From NCBI RefSeq assembly GCF_000010665.1, contig NC_012796.1, positions 1,054,001 through 1,118,000 on the forward strand: a stretch of DNA of 64,000 nt, in the 5' to 3' direction. Below the pieces are notes generated by a model that was not told where the DNA came from, made no database searches, and saw only the letters and a list, made by a program, of their open reading frames with translations. This document shows positions 16,536 through 24,151 of the stretch, one piece after another. The stretch's first letter is position 1. Every line of letters starts with the position of its first letter. A program made the position numbers and the translations under genes. This DNA comes from Solidesulfovibrio magneticus RS-1 (GTDB lineage Bacteria; Desulfobacterota; Desulfovibrionia; Desulfovibrionales; Desulfovibrionaceae).

Positions 16536-17500
16536 TAGTTTAGCAGTGTTGCAGAAGCAGAAGCTTTTCCCGCAAAAGGAACAAAAGGAACTTTTAGCTA
16601 CTTTTAAAACAAGATTTGCTAATTTTCTCCAATTCTCAAAGAATTGTTTCGAAAACAAGGAATTAGCAAAGTCCAAAGAAATGGGTCAGAAGTTTTTTTT
16701 GAAGCTGTTCTTTTGACTGCTTATAATTTTTAACCGACTTGCTCGGCTTGAGCTCTTTGCTAATCCTATATCGGATCCATATAGCATACAAATGAGTGTT
16801 TTTAGTTGGCTTCCAAGCCGCTTAAATTCCTTCTTGGTTACAAAATATGTAACCGATATATTTGCTGGGTTTGGCGACTTGGCTTGACAGAGCTTTTTCT
16901 GCTAATGGCGGTGTTATAGATATTATTTGCACACTGTTTTTCATTTTAAATACGAGGGATGAGGGGTAGCCAAGCCTTTTTCTTTTTAATCTCTTTTTCC
17001 CTATCCCAAGTGATGGCGCAGGGTGGCCGGGGAAGATGAGGGTTGTCTCGTGGATGATCCTGGGCTAGAGCGAGTATGGGAGCTACTGATCCAGGTGGTG
17101 CTGACGGAATGCCACTGGTTGGCTTTGAAACGGACGTAGATACAAAGGTCCTGGCCGTTACTGACAATGCCAAGGGGTAGAAAGAGGGACACCCGTGACT
17201 ACCTGCTTAAATCGCTCCGTTATCCTGAGGCATTTTCTCGATCTAATTGTTGCTGGCTGCCGAACCTGAAGACGGTTCTCTCTGATCTCTTTTTTGACCT
17301 CTTCTTCAAAACTGGCAGGAGATGGTAAAAACGTTGTATCAATATGATATCACTAAAAATAAATGTGAAAATTGTCTAGGGCGTCAATTTGGACACCGCA
17401 AATGGCATAATCCTGCCATTTGAGACCAATGAAAATGGAAGATTTGCTGGATTAGCACCAAAATTTGCCATATATCGCTGAATCTCCTAGCTATTATAAC
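16536..17500. other. Conserved non-coding region downstream of the origin, copy 1
   Basis: About 0.96 kb with no supportable gene. Apparent frames in it (for example at 16507-16716) survive in unit 2 only through compensating frame changes. The block 17060-17400 is nearly identical to 51270-51600, which is striking for non-coding DNA. It includes a P2-like palindrome AAATGGCATAATCCTGCCAT near 17399-17418. It may be part of the origin, a transfer or packaging site, or an RNA. Confidence 0.5.
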
Positions 17501-17534
17501 AAAAGGGCGGACGTTAGAAACGCCCACCCTTTTA
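17501..17534 (-). terminator. Terminator of the transglycosylase-like gene
   Basis: On the minus strand AAAGGGTGGGCG pairs with CGTCCGCCCTTT around a short loop, followed by TTGTT. Conserved at 51710-51743. A second small hairpin CCCTCC/GGAGGG lies just upstream. Confidence 0.65.
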
Positions 17535-17567
17535 CCCTCCTTAGATGGAGGGATACTGCCGTTACAC

Positions 17568-18476
17568 TCACTCTGGCAGAACAAATCCGAGCAAACGTTG
17601 TTGCTCTTCGATCTTTTTCTCAAGCTGGCAGTAATATAACATGTTCGCCACTGCGCGGTTCAAGTCCGCTTCTTCACCCATCATGTCCGCCAAGGTGAAG
17701 TTCAGGTTCGATCCAAGGTATTCCTCGAAATCCTTGAGGTAATCGTAATCACGGTAGTAGATGCATCCCGTCGGTGTTTTGGCATCCTGATACTTCGGGA
17801 AGTGAATCTTATCCGTCTTGTCGAAACGCATGTCATTTTTTGGATTCCAAAACAACAGAACCCCAATACTCGGGTACTTTGACCAAGAACTCGAGTCACA
17901 AGACCAGATGGGAAGTTTGGCCATGAGCCGGTATTCACTGCTCCCGAAGAAATGAATCTTGGCCCCGGCTTGGTGCAGCTTGTTGATAACGGGTTCAACG
18001 TTCTTGATTACCGTGCGCCCTTCGCATTGACCAATGGCGACAGTTTTATGTTCCGGCAGACCTCGACTGAGGATCTTGTCAACATCGTCGTTGTAAATGT
18101 TGTGGATGACAGAAACAACAGGGATGCTTGCCTGCTCCAGATCTATTTGGAATTCCAAGTTCTTGTCGTAGGAATCCAAACCAAAGTGCAGATCAAAGTT
18201 GAAGATCAAATCCCATGCTGAGGTGTTGTACTGGGCAAATGTTTTAAACTTCGGGTACAGTTCTTCTGGCGTCTGCTGAGCTCCAGGTTTTTGCAAGCTG
18301 AAGACGCCACTATCCAGGATAAGGCTCTGAAATAAGGAGCGGTTCTTGCCGATAAAGTGAGGTAAGTCATTCCCCAGTAATGCATATGACAATAAAACGT
18401 TTGGTTTCGCGGTGGGGTGACGTTTAGCAAATTCACGAAGATGCCGGATTGTCATGGAAGATTGGTAGATGCGCAT
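17568..18476 (-). CDS. TIM-barrel transglycosylase-like protein (TGT/DpdA-like)
   Basis: A 302-residue soluble protein that I read as a distant member of the tRNA-guanine transglycosylase superfamily, in the phage/DpdA-like branch that inserts 7-deazaguanines into DNA. Supporting motifs in family order: LILDSGVFS (Asp55, base-recognition type Asp), FNFDLHFG (Asp95, candidate nucleophile), PVVSVIHN (119-126), VAIGQCEGR (146-154), IHFFGSS (174-180) and SCDSSSW (192-198). A C-terminal helical tail (245-300) is extra. GGAG precedes the start. Unit 2 has a 302-residue copy about 90% identical with all these motifs. No queuosine-precursor genes are in the window, so the substrate is unknown. Confidence 0.55.
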   Translation of the reverse strand: MRIYQSSMTIRHLREFAKRHPTAKPNVLLSYALLGNDLPHFIGKNRSLFQSLILDSGVFSLQKPGAQQTPEELYPKFKTFAQYNTSAWDLIFNFDLHFGLDSYDKNLEFQIDLEQASIPVVSVIHNIYNDDVDKILSRGLPEHKTVAIGQCEGRTVIKNVEPVINKLHQAGAKIHFFGSSEYRLMAKLPIWSCDSSSWSKYPSIGVLLFWNPKNDMRFDKTDKIHFPKYQDAKTPTGCIYYRDYDYLKDFEEYLGSNLNFTLADMMGEEADLNRAVANMLYYCQLEKKIEEQQRLLGFVLPE

Positions 18477-18537
18477 AATATTTCTCCAATGGGCACTCCC
18501 CCATGTTTAATGAAGGAATGCCCATGGTTGAAGGTAG

Positions 18538-19638
18538 TTAGGCAGTGCAACGTGCAATCAGGTTGTTAACAGCGGTGCTCAAAGCTTCCAGATGGGTCAG
18601 GTCAAGCTTTTTCAAGTCAGCCTTATCTTCCAACAGATGTTCAATGAAGCTCTTCAGCTTCACCGTTTCAGCGTTGATATACTTGATAGGCTTTTTGGGG
18701 GAATTCGTGTCACTGGCACCGTTAGGACGCGTCCCGTTGTTGGCAATGACCTCCTCCATATATCCCTGGGGAGAAAGGCCATGTTCCTTACGATCAAGCA
18801 TGACAGCGATATCAACGGCAGTTACTGAGCCCGCAACCTTATTAAAGTCTGTAGATACGCGGACATCAACGTCGAGATCTTTTTGTAAGAGCTTTTGGCG
18901 CGTGATGGCCCCCTTGATCATGGGCGTCAAGTGGCCCTTTTCGATCTGTGCATAGTTGATTGTTATGCCACTGCGCGTAAACAGATCGCCGATGGGATCT
19001 TCCTTGGACAACATATGCTTGATCGGTTTGATCGCCTGGATGACCAGTTCCGCAGCGTCAACACCAATGTCGGCATGCTTCAGAATGCCAGAGGTGTTTG
19101 CAAGATTCATGCACTTCTCTCGCGTGCGCCGTGACATTTCAGGAAATTCACGAGAAATGTAGTCGCCCCAGTTCTCGTTTCCTTCGGCCATCACAAGTTT
19201 TTTGAGGTGTACGAGAAGGCATCCAATAACGTACCCGATGTTTACCATCTTAGCACGAGCTGAGCCAAATACACCTTCCGCAGCCATGTTCTGTTCTTTC
19301 AACTGCAGAAGTGTTTGCTCTTTGTTGAGTTTTTCAATTTGACCAGTCATGGTGCTCGTTACCCGCTGTAACGTCGCAATTGGAATAGGTTTTCCTGCTT
19401 CAATATGAACATCCTGTTCAGGCTTACCACCCATGGCCCCGGTGGCCCCTTGGAAGTGCATCACCAAGTGGCGCATTGTTTCGTCGTTTTCGTCTAGATG
19501 CGGGGGGGTGATCGTGGCGTCTTCTGTGGTAGTGATGGGAAGGCCAGGAAGGCCAGGGCCGCCCGTTTTCCCGATGCTACCGATCCCGCCGGTTGCACCG
19601 GCAGCCAACTTTGATTTTTGATCATTATCAGCTGACAT
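18538..19638 (-). CDS. DUF3102-like protein with collagen-like N-terminus
   Basis: A 366-residue protein. The N-terminus carries seven perfect Gly-X-Y triplets (residues 14-34, including GKTGGPGLPGLP), and GATGAMGGK follows near 65. The middle resembles DUF3102/Kfr-type plasmid and phage proteins: VIGCLLVHLKKLVMAEGNEN, WGDYISREFPEMSRRTREKC, MNLANTSGIL. The C-terminus is helical. Such proteins are linked to plasmid maintenance, but the function is not settled. It is almost identical to 52747-53847. A hairpin with ATGGGCA/TGCCCAT arms lies between its stop and the next gene. A sigma54-like promoter lies about 100 bases upstream. Confidence 0.7.
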   Translation of the reverse strand: MSADNDQKSKLAAGATGGIGSIGKTGGPGLPGLPITTTEDATITPPHLDENDETMRHLVMHFQGATGAMGGKPEQDVHIEAGKPIPIATLQRVTSTMTGQIEKLNKEQTLLQLKEQNMAAEGVFGSARAKMVNIGYVIGCLLVHLKKLVMAEGNENWGDYISREFPEMSRRTREKCMNLANTSGILKHADIGVDAAELVIQAIKPIKHMLSKEDPIGDLFTRSGITINYAQIEKGHLTPMIKGAITRQKLLQKDLDVDVRVSTDFNKVAGSVTAVDIAVMLDRKEHGLSPQGYMEEVIANNGTRPNGASDTNSPKKPIKYINAETVKLKSFIEHLLEDKADLKKLDLTHLEALSTAVNNLIARCTA

Positions 19639-19734
19639 GTCTTACTCCTTGATATTCCCAGTTAAGGGAGATGGTGTCGCTTTGAAACTACTTCCCGGTG
19701 AAGTTGTTCGCTGCGCCGTTCTGCTTCTTATAGT

Positions 19735-19750
19735 ATCAAGGAGCGTGCCA
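19735..19750 (-). promoter_or_regulatory. sigma54-like (-24/-12) promoter candidate for the DUF3102-like gene
   Basis: The minus strand reads TGGCACGCTCCTTGAT; the consensus is TGGCACG-N4-TTGCW. All positions match except the -12 C, which is A. It is unchanged in unit 2 (53944-53959). Confidence 0.45.
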
Positions 19751-19953
19751 GAAGATGGTGGCAGCTAACAGCATGAAATAACACAAATATTGTTTCGTTG
19801 GTTTTCGAATCGTTGAATTTTCCCGTCTTATTAAACGGAAGTCCGTCGCATTTGACGGTTTTATTGGTCTCGAGTAAACGCTAAATTCGTAGGTGAGAGA
19901 GGCTTCTTGGCGCGGCGGGTGGGCGGCATCGAGTCCCTGAGGCAGAATTTTTT

Positions 19954-19983
19954 TTGCCAAACTGAAAGGATTTATGGTATGCT
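19954..19983 (+). promoter_or_regulatory. sigma70-like promoter of the activator gene
   Basis: -35 TTGCCA (19954-19959), 18-base spacer and extended -10 TGGTATGCT (-10 at 19978-19983), about 58 bases before the ATG. The same arrangement is at 54162-54191. Confidence 0.5.
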
Positions 19984-20041
19984 GGCCTAGTCTGTCGGCC
20001 TTAAAAAAAGATTTTTCTCCAGTTGGATATGTGGAGTAATT

Positions 20042-21856
20042 ATGGTTGGGCGTGAGTGGTTAGTTCTTCCCGGAATGACTCAAGTTTTTCTCCGTTATTT
20101 ATCGATGGTGAAAGAATATTTGTCTGGAAAATCAGCGATTCACAATAAACCATTGATGATAATTGGTGATTCTGGTGTTGGTAAAGGACTATTTATCGAC
20201 TGTGCTCGGCAGATTTTTGAAGGTGCTGATTCAAGTTCCTCTTCTCAGCTAAAAAAACAATCAAAACCATTCTTGAGAATAAATTGTGCTTCATTTACAA
20301 AAGAATTGGCCGACTCAGAGATATTCGGACATGAAAAAGGTGCTTTTACCAGTGCAACTGGGAAGAAGATAGGAATAGTTGAAGAGGCCAATGGTGGGTT
20401 GTTGGTTTTAGATGAAATTGGCGAGCTTCCAGAAGTTGTACAAGCAAAGATCCTTATTTTTATCGAAGAAGGAGAATTTAGGCGAGTTGGCTCTAACGAA
20501 ATACAACGTTCAGACGTCTTTATTATAGGTACTACGAATCAGAAACAAGGTAAGTTCAGGCCTGATTTTTGGTATAGATTTTTCCCGGTGTTTGTTCCGG
20601 CACTGTATGAGCGTAGGCTTGATGTTCTCTACTATATTGCCCTCAAGTATCCACAAATATTCAATAGATTGACGCCGCAGCACGCTTTGAGTTTGTTGGC
20701 ACATAATTGGCCCGGGAATATTCGTGAGCTCGAAAGAGTTATATCGATAATAATGTCCGAAGATTTGATGCGTGAATCACAGCTCACATCGGATACTGAT
20801 GTTGAAAATAAATCTATGCCCTTGGTCTTTCCCGTGGACACAAGGCAAACCTCTTTGGCTGAAATGTATCTTAGTCGCTTTTGTAGTGACTTGTTGGCTG
20901 CTAATTTCAATATTAAGTCATTCAATTCAATAGTGTCAAGCTATGGATTGCAAATCCCGTACTCCTTTGCTTCCGCAAATGAGTTTGAAGAGATTAAGAA
21001 ACTTTATGTACAATTAAGCGATCAGCATTACTATTTTTGTGACAATTCGACAAGTGCAGATGGTGGAAATAATAAAAAGGAAAAGTATTGCGATATATTT
21101 TATACAAAACAAAACAGTTTCTTTGATTTTTTCCCCTCGCTGGCTGACGAAAAGGTTTTCGCAGACTTTTGCAAACCATCTGAAAGTTCTCGCGGCACTG
21201 GTGCTTTGTTGGTTACTATACAGCAAATGCAAAACGCCATGAACAGCGAATCTAACTTTTATTCGAAAACAACAATTGATCGTGAGGATTGTACGCAGCG
21301 TGTAGGTGATTTAAAAAATACTTATCTTGTTTTTAGGGATGGTAGAATTGAAAATATCGGCGTATGTTTTTTGTGTATCTGTGATATTTTTTTAAAAAAT
21401 AGTATGTCTTCTTTGAATGTTTTTGATAAATCAGATGTTCATCTGGCCAGTGGAAGCCCTTTCGGCAAGGTTCGAAATTCTATAATGACAAGATTTGGAA
21501 AAGCAAGGTTGATTTCTAAGTCGCTTGAATACGCCTTGGGCAAAAAGTTGATTTTTGATAAAGAGTATCGCGTTGAAGTAGACTGGGGTGACTATGTCAA
21601 ATCTGTGCTCATGAATAATGACATGCATTCTGGTGATGTTGAAATCGATTCTTCGGCCCAAAGTTTAAATGAGTGTGAATCAGTTTTATATAAAGTTACC
21701 GAGGAAGAATTATTGGCTTCTTATTATAAGTATCTACGGTCTAAGTACTCAAAAGTTGTTCAGGTTTGTAAGCATGCAGGTCTTAACAACTCAACATGTC
21801 GCAATAGGCTTAGAGGATATGGGCTGCTGCCAAGTCAAATGAAGGAAGATGACTAA
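20042..21856 (+). CDS. sigma54-type AAA+ transcription activator with C-terminal HTH
   Basis: A 604-residue protein. The AAA+ domain is at the very N-terminus (about 1-250): Walker A GDSGVGKG (43-50), EIFGHEKGAFTSA (the sigma54 contact loop, normally GAFTGA, here with Ser at position 104), Walker B GGLLVLDEIGELP (118-130) and NWPGNIRELERV. There is no N-terminal receiver. A 300-residue middle region (about 260-555) has no recognised fold. The C-terminus (about 555-600) is a Fis-like helix-turn-helix (VVQVCKHAGLNNSTCRNRL). GGAG lies 5 bases before the ATG. It is expected to open sigma54-RNA polymerase complexes; the middle region may sense an unknown signal. Confidence 0.85.
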   Translation: MVGREWLVLPGMTQVFLRYLSMVKEYLSGKSAIHNKPLMIIGDSGVGKGLFIDCARQIFEGADSSSSSQLKKQSKPFLRINCASFTKELADSEIFGHEKGAFTSATGKKIGIVEEANGGLLVLDEIGELPEVVQAKILIFIEEGEFRRVGSNEIQRSDVFIIGTTNQKQGKFRPDFWYRFFPVFVPALYERRLDVLYYIALKYPQIFNRLTPQHALSLLAHNWPGNIRELERVISIIMSEDLMRESQLTSDTDVENKSMPLVFPVDTRQTSLAEMYLSRFCSDLLAANFNIKSFNSIVSSYGLQIPYSFASANEFEEIKKLYVQLSDQHYYFCDNSTSADGGNNKKEKYCDIFYTKQNSFFDFFPSLADEKVFADFCKPSESSRGTGALLVTIQQMQNAMNSESNFYSKTTIDREDCTQRVGDLKNTYLVFRDGRIENIGVCFLCICDIFLKNSMSSLNVFDKSDVHLASGSPFGKVRNSIMTRFGKARLISKSLEYALGKKLIFDKEYRVEVDWGDYVKSVLMNNDMHSGDVEIDSSAQSLNECESVLYKVTEEELLASYYKYLRSKYSKVVQVCKHAGLNNSTCRNRLRGYGLLPSQMKEDD

Positions 21857-22241
21857 TGGTTGAGATGATGATATATCAAGAATTAAAGAACACTTTTTCT
21901 TAACTGCTAAATTCCAAAATGGTTATTTCAACTCGCAGGATCCTGTGAATTTCCAGGGTCACATTTAAGCTGGATTCAGCGATTTCCCACTTTTTCCCCT
22001 GTTTTGACCATGCAGTGCTCTATAACGCGGGCTGAGACTTTTTGGTTTCCCACCAGCTGGCAATTTCTAGCTCTTCCGTATCGATCTTTCACCACTTTGG
22101 TTTGAAACGGCGCGCAGCTATTTCATCTGAAAATCGTATGGAATTCGTGCGGTTCGAATCGAATAATGTTCTATAAATTGCCGATTTTTAATAGATATTT
22201 TTCCCGTAGCCGGTAATGCCCCGTTCTGGTAAATCTACACC
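21857..22241. other. Conserved spacer with one P2 palindrome
   Basis: About 385 bases without a gene. A P2 element, GCAGGATCCTG, lies at about 21937-21947. The segment to 22240 is nearly identical at 56140-56449 and leads into the short membrane-peptide gene. Confidence 0.45.
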
Positions 22242-22418
22242 ATGGAATGGATCATAAGATCAGCCCTGGTCATGGGTATAATCGTCGCAATACTCGGGCT
22301 GTTTCTTGGCAACAAGAAAGGGCATAAGAAACGCTCCGTTCCTGGATTCTTCAGTTTTGACCAATACAAAGAGCGAGAACTTTCCCAACGTGGCGTTTTC
22401 GATAAGATGAAATGGTGA
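22242..22418 (+). CDS. 58-residue single-helix membrane peptide
   Basis: The short frame starts MEWIIRSALVMGIIVAILGL and continues FLGNKKGHKKRSVPGFFSFD to end in KMKW. One transmembrane helix (about 3-24) is followed by a basic stretch and a soluble tail. In unit 2 (56450-56623) the frame is kept despite a net one-codon deletion inside the helix, and many differences are silent, which supports coding. It ends 15 bases from the convergent DUF6573-like gene. Function unknown. Confidence 0.65.
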   Translation: MEWIIRSALVMGIIVAILGLFLGNKKGHKKRSVPGFFSFDQYKERELSQRGVFDKMKW

Positions 22419-22433
22419 GTTTAATAACTTCGC

Positions 22434-22826
22434 TCAGTCGTCCTCGGGCAGCATGATCGTAAGGACTGGCTCAGCATTGTCACCAGGGCCGATATGGGCG
22501 ATAACTTGGACGGTTTCAGTTCGTCCTGGCTCCATCAGGGAATCCACTTTGAAATACACCCGATCTGTCCCTTTGCTGGCGCGGGCAGCGAACATAGCCA
22601 GGGTCAGGACATCATGGAGCCGGCCATCCCTGGATTGCCCATAGCTCCTATCAAGTCCTGACGGCACTTCAACGTATTGGCGGTAAAGATTATCAGTGAC
22701 GACGGTGTGGACGTTGAACCCGTGAGTTTTGGCAGTGTCGGTGACGTCGATGAGGACGCCGTCGGCGATGGCCTGTGCCCTGGTGTAGCTGTAGATGAGG
22801 TTTCCAAAAGCGTTGTCGGTGGTCAT
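22434..22826 (-). CDS. DUF6573-like protein
   Basis: A 130-residue protein starting MTTDNAFGNLIYSYTRAQAI. The SYTRAQAIADGVLIDVTD segment and the TLAMFAARA and VYFKVD stretches resemble the DUF6573 family of plasmid, phage and integrated-element proteins of unknown function. The ATG is chosen because GGAGG lies 8 bases upstream and the same start is used in unit 2; a TTG five codons earlier lies within that site. Its start overlaps the end of the upstream small gene. Confidence 0.75.
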   Translation of the reverse strand: MTTDNAFGNLIYSYTRAQAIADGVLIDVTDTAKTHGFNVHTVVTDNLYRQYVEVPSGLDRSYGQSRDGRLHDVLTLAMFAARASKGTDRVYFKVDSLMEPGRTETVQVIAHIGPGDNAEPVLTIMLPEDD

Positions 22827-23040
22827 TTTGATTGCCTCCAAATTTTGCAGTTAAAATAGTATCAAGCTTTTGACGGAAACTTTGACACAGTGTGATCCCA
22901 ACGTCGGCGTATGAGCGCGTTAGTTGCCTGTATATCTCGACTGAACTTGTATTCATTATTTTGAAAAGCTGTTCAATTGGACGAAAAGCATTGAATATTT
23001 CGTCCTTTGTTTGAAGAAGATCATGATCTTTCTGACCCAT
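22693..23040 (-). CDS. Small helical protein overlapping the DUF6573-like gene (stop lost in unit 1)
   Basis: The N-terminal 75 residues (MGQKDHDLLQTKDEIFNAFR, then a helical stretch ending GGNQNDHR) match the 75-residue gene at 57021-57248. There the frame stops at TAA; here the codon is CAA, so translation would run 40 residues further through the DUF6573-like gene in another frame. GGAG lies upstream of the start. Heavily helical; function unknown. The functional unit is probably the first 75 residues. Confidence 0.55.
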   Translation of the reverse strand: MGQKDHDLLQTKDEIFNAFRPIEQLFKIMNTSSVEIYRQLTRSYADVGITLCQSFRQKLDTILTAKFGGNQNDHRQRFWKPHLQLHQGTGHRRRRPHRRHRHCQNSRVQRPHRRH

Positions 23041-23080
23041 ATGGGCTCCTTTGCTTTTTAAGCAGAAGGATAGCCTGGAC

Positions 23081-23730
23081 CAGTGGGGCGGTCACGGGAG
23101 TCTGGGAAGTTTAAGCTGGACAAAGCCCTATGGAAATCGGACGTTGGGTGTAGGACGCGATTTCCTGGGATTTTGGCCCAGGGGGAGTCCATTGGGGGAG
23201 CTTTAGGAAAAAGGCCCAGGAATGGCCCGGTAGAGAGCGGGGGAGGTTTGTCCGAGGAGAAACCCAACCCCAGATTTCCCCCAGGGAAGAGCTTCAGCTG
23301 TTTGCGGAGAGAAAAGCTACGAGAATATAGGTAATTGAAAAGTCCAGTTTACTGGAACTTTAGATTTGCAGCTGATCGTAAAAATTATGCTTTTCTGAAC
23401 TGGATACGCGCTAACGGTGGTGGGATGGCATTTAGGACCAGAAACGATGGTGTCGGATCGCAGGATCCTGTGAATTTTTAGCACCATAATCCCGCTACCG
23501 TGACTGAAATTGTCCGGTCCCTAGCAGCCCGTTGAAAAACGCGATTTTCAGTCATTTTTAGGCGTCTAAGATGTTGAAATTGCAGGGCCGAGTTAGCATC
23601 AAAATGATTTTTTCAACAGCCTGCTAGTCCTAGAGTGGAAAAGCGCGGCGTCGTAGCGTTAACAGTTAGTAATAAAGTGGTTTTTCTAAATACGAAATTT
23701 CCTTCGTTTTTGACTGGACCAAAATTTGAC
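23081..23730 (+). repeat. Type-A cassette-junction module (S1-S2-P1-P2-P3) with an inserted MITE
   Basis: S1 (CTGGACAAAGCCCTATGG at 23112) and GC-rich S2 lead to P1 TCCAGTTTACTGGA (23343-23356), P2 (CAGGATCCTG near 23461) and P3 (ACGAAATTTCCTTCGT core, about 23690-23708). It is homologous to modules at 28409, 28876, 29776, 33832 and 57294. A 107-bp element with terminal inverted repeats (23521-23627) interrupts it between P2 and P3. Confidence 0.8.
23521..23627. mobile_element. MITE-like element of 107 bp
   Basis: Left end CTAGCAGCCCGTTGAAAAA and right end, read inverted, CTAGCAGGCTGTTGAAAAAA are imperfect terminal inverted repeats; there is no coding capacity. The palindromic CTAG at both tips may be the target duplication. 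It splits a type-A module that is uninterrupted elsewhere. Confidence 0.65.
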
Positions 23731-24151
23731 AATTTACCAGTAAAGCACCTTTTGCCGTTCATCACTGACTGTGTTTGCACGGTGCTTTTCAAAGTGCGGA
23801 TTATCTTTGGTTTGTTGCACTCTTATCTGTATTTACGCAAAATCTAGATTGGCATATGTACCGAAACAACTGTTTCGTTTTCTTTTTCGATACTGGGAAT
23901 CCCTGTTATTAGCCAACGGGGATGACTGTGAAAGTCCCAGAAACAGGCCCGCGGGCACGAATTAGTGGGGATTCCGAGTGAAAGCCCAACCCCAAAGTTT
24001 CCCAAAAGAAAGTTTTTTTTGCTAGGAGAATAAGTGCTAAGTCCAACTGGTTGTATTATAACCGGACTTTTGGCATTTAACTTTTCAAATTCGATACTCG
24101 GGTGGCTTTAAAACTGTTCTGGCAACGTTCAATCTTACGGTAGACAATGGT
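23731..24151 (+). repeat. Degenerate second module before the hybrid kinase
   Basis: About 420 bases without a gene. S2-like blocks (AAGTCCCAGAAACAGGCCCG, GTGAAAGCCCAACCCCAAAG) and a P1-like inverted repeat (AAGTCC...GGACTT, 24041-24068) show that this is a decayed junction module. The kinase promoter should lie in its 3' part. Confidence 0.5.

Larger units (their letters stand above)
19639..20041. promoter_or_regulatory. Divergent control region between the DUF3102-like gene and the AAA+ activator gene
   Basis: About 400 bases, nearly identical at 53848-54249. It holds a sigma54-like promoter (minus, 19735-19750), a sigma70-like promoter (plus, 19954-19983) and two neighbouring dyads, CCGT-N8-ACGG and CCGTC-N6-GACGG, in 19831-19860. 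Such dyads at a distance from a -24/-12 promoter are typical activator sites. That the adjacent AAA+ protein binds them is inference. Confidence 0.5.

Noticed and set aside
16507-16716. A 69-codon frame starting inside the origin hairpin, present in both units
   Set aside because: The two copies agree only through shifts of frame in the middle; there is no ribosome-binding site and no protein-level constraint.
16946-17173. Minus-strand frame in the second conserved non-coding region, also at 51134-51382
   Set aside because: The proteins agree for only about 40 residues and then diverge by frameshift, while DNA stays similar.
17001-22841. Numerous antisense frames overlapping backbone genes
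   Set aside because: They follow the codon pattern of the opposite-strand gene and have no independent start signals.
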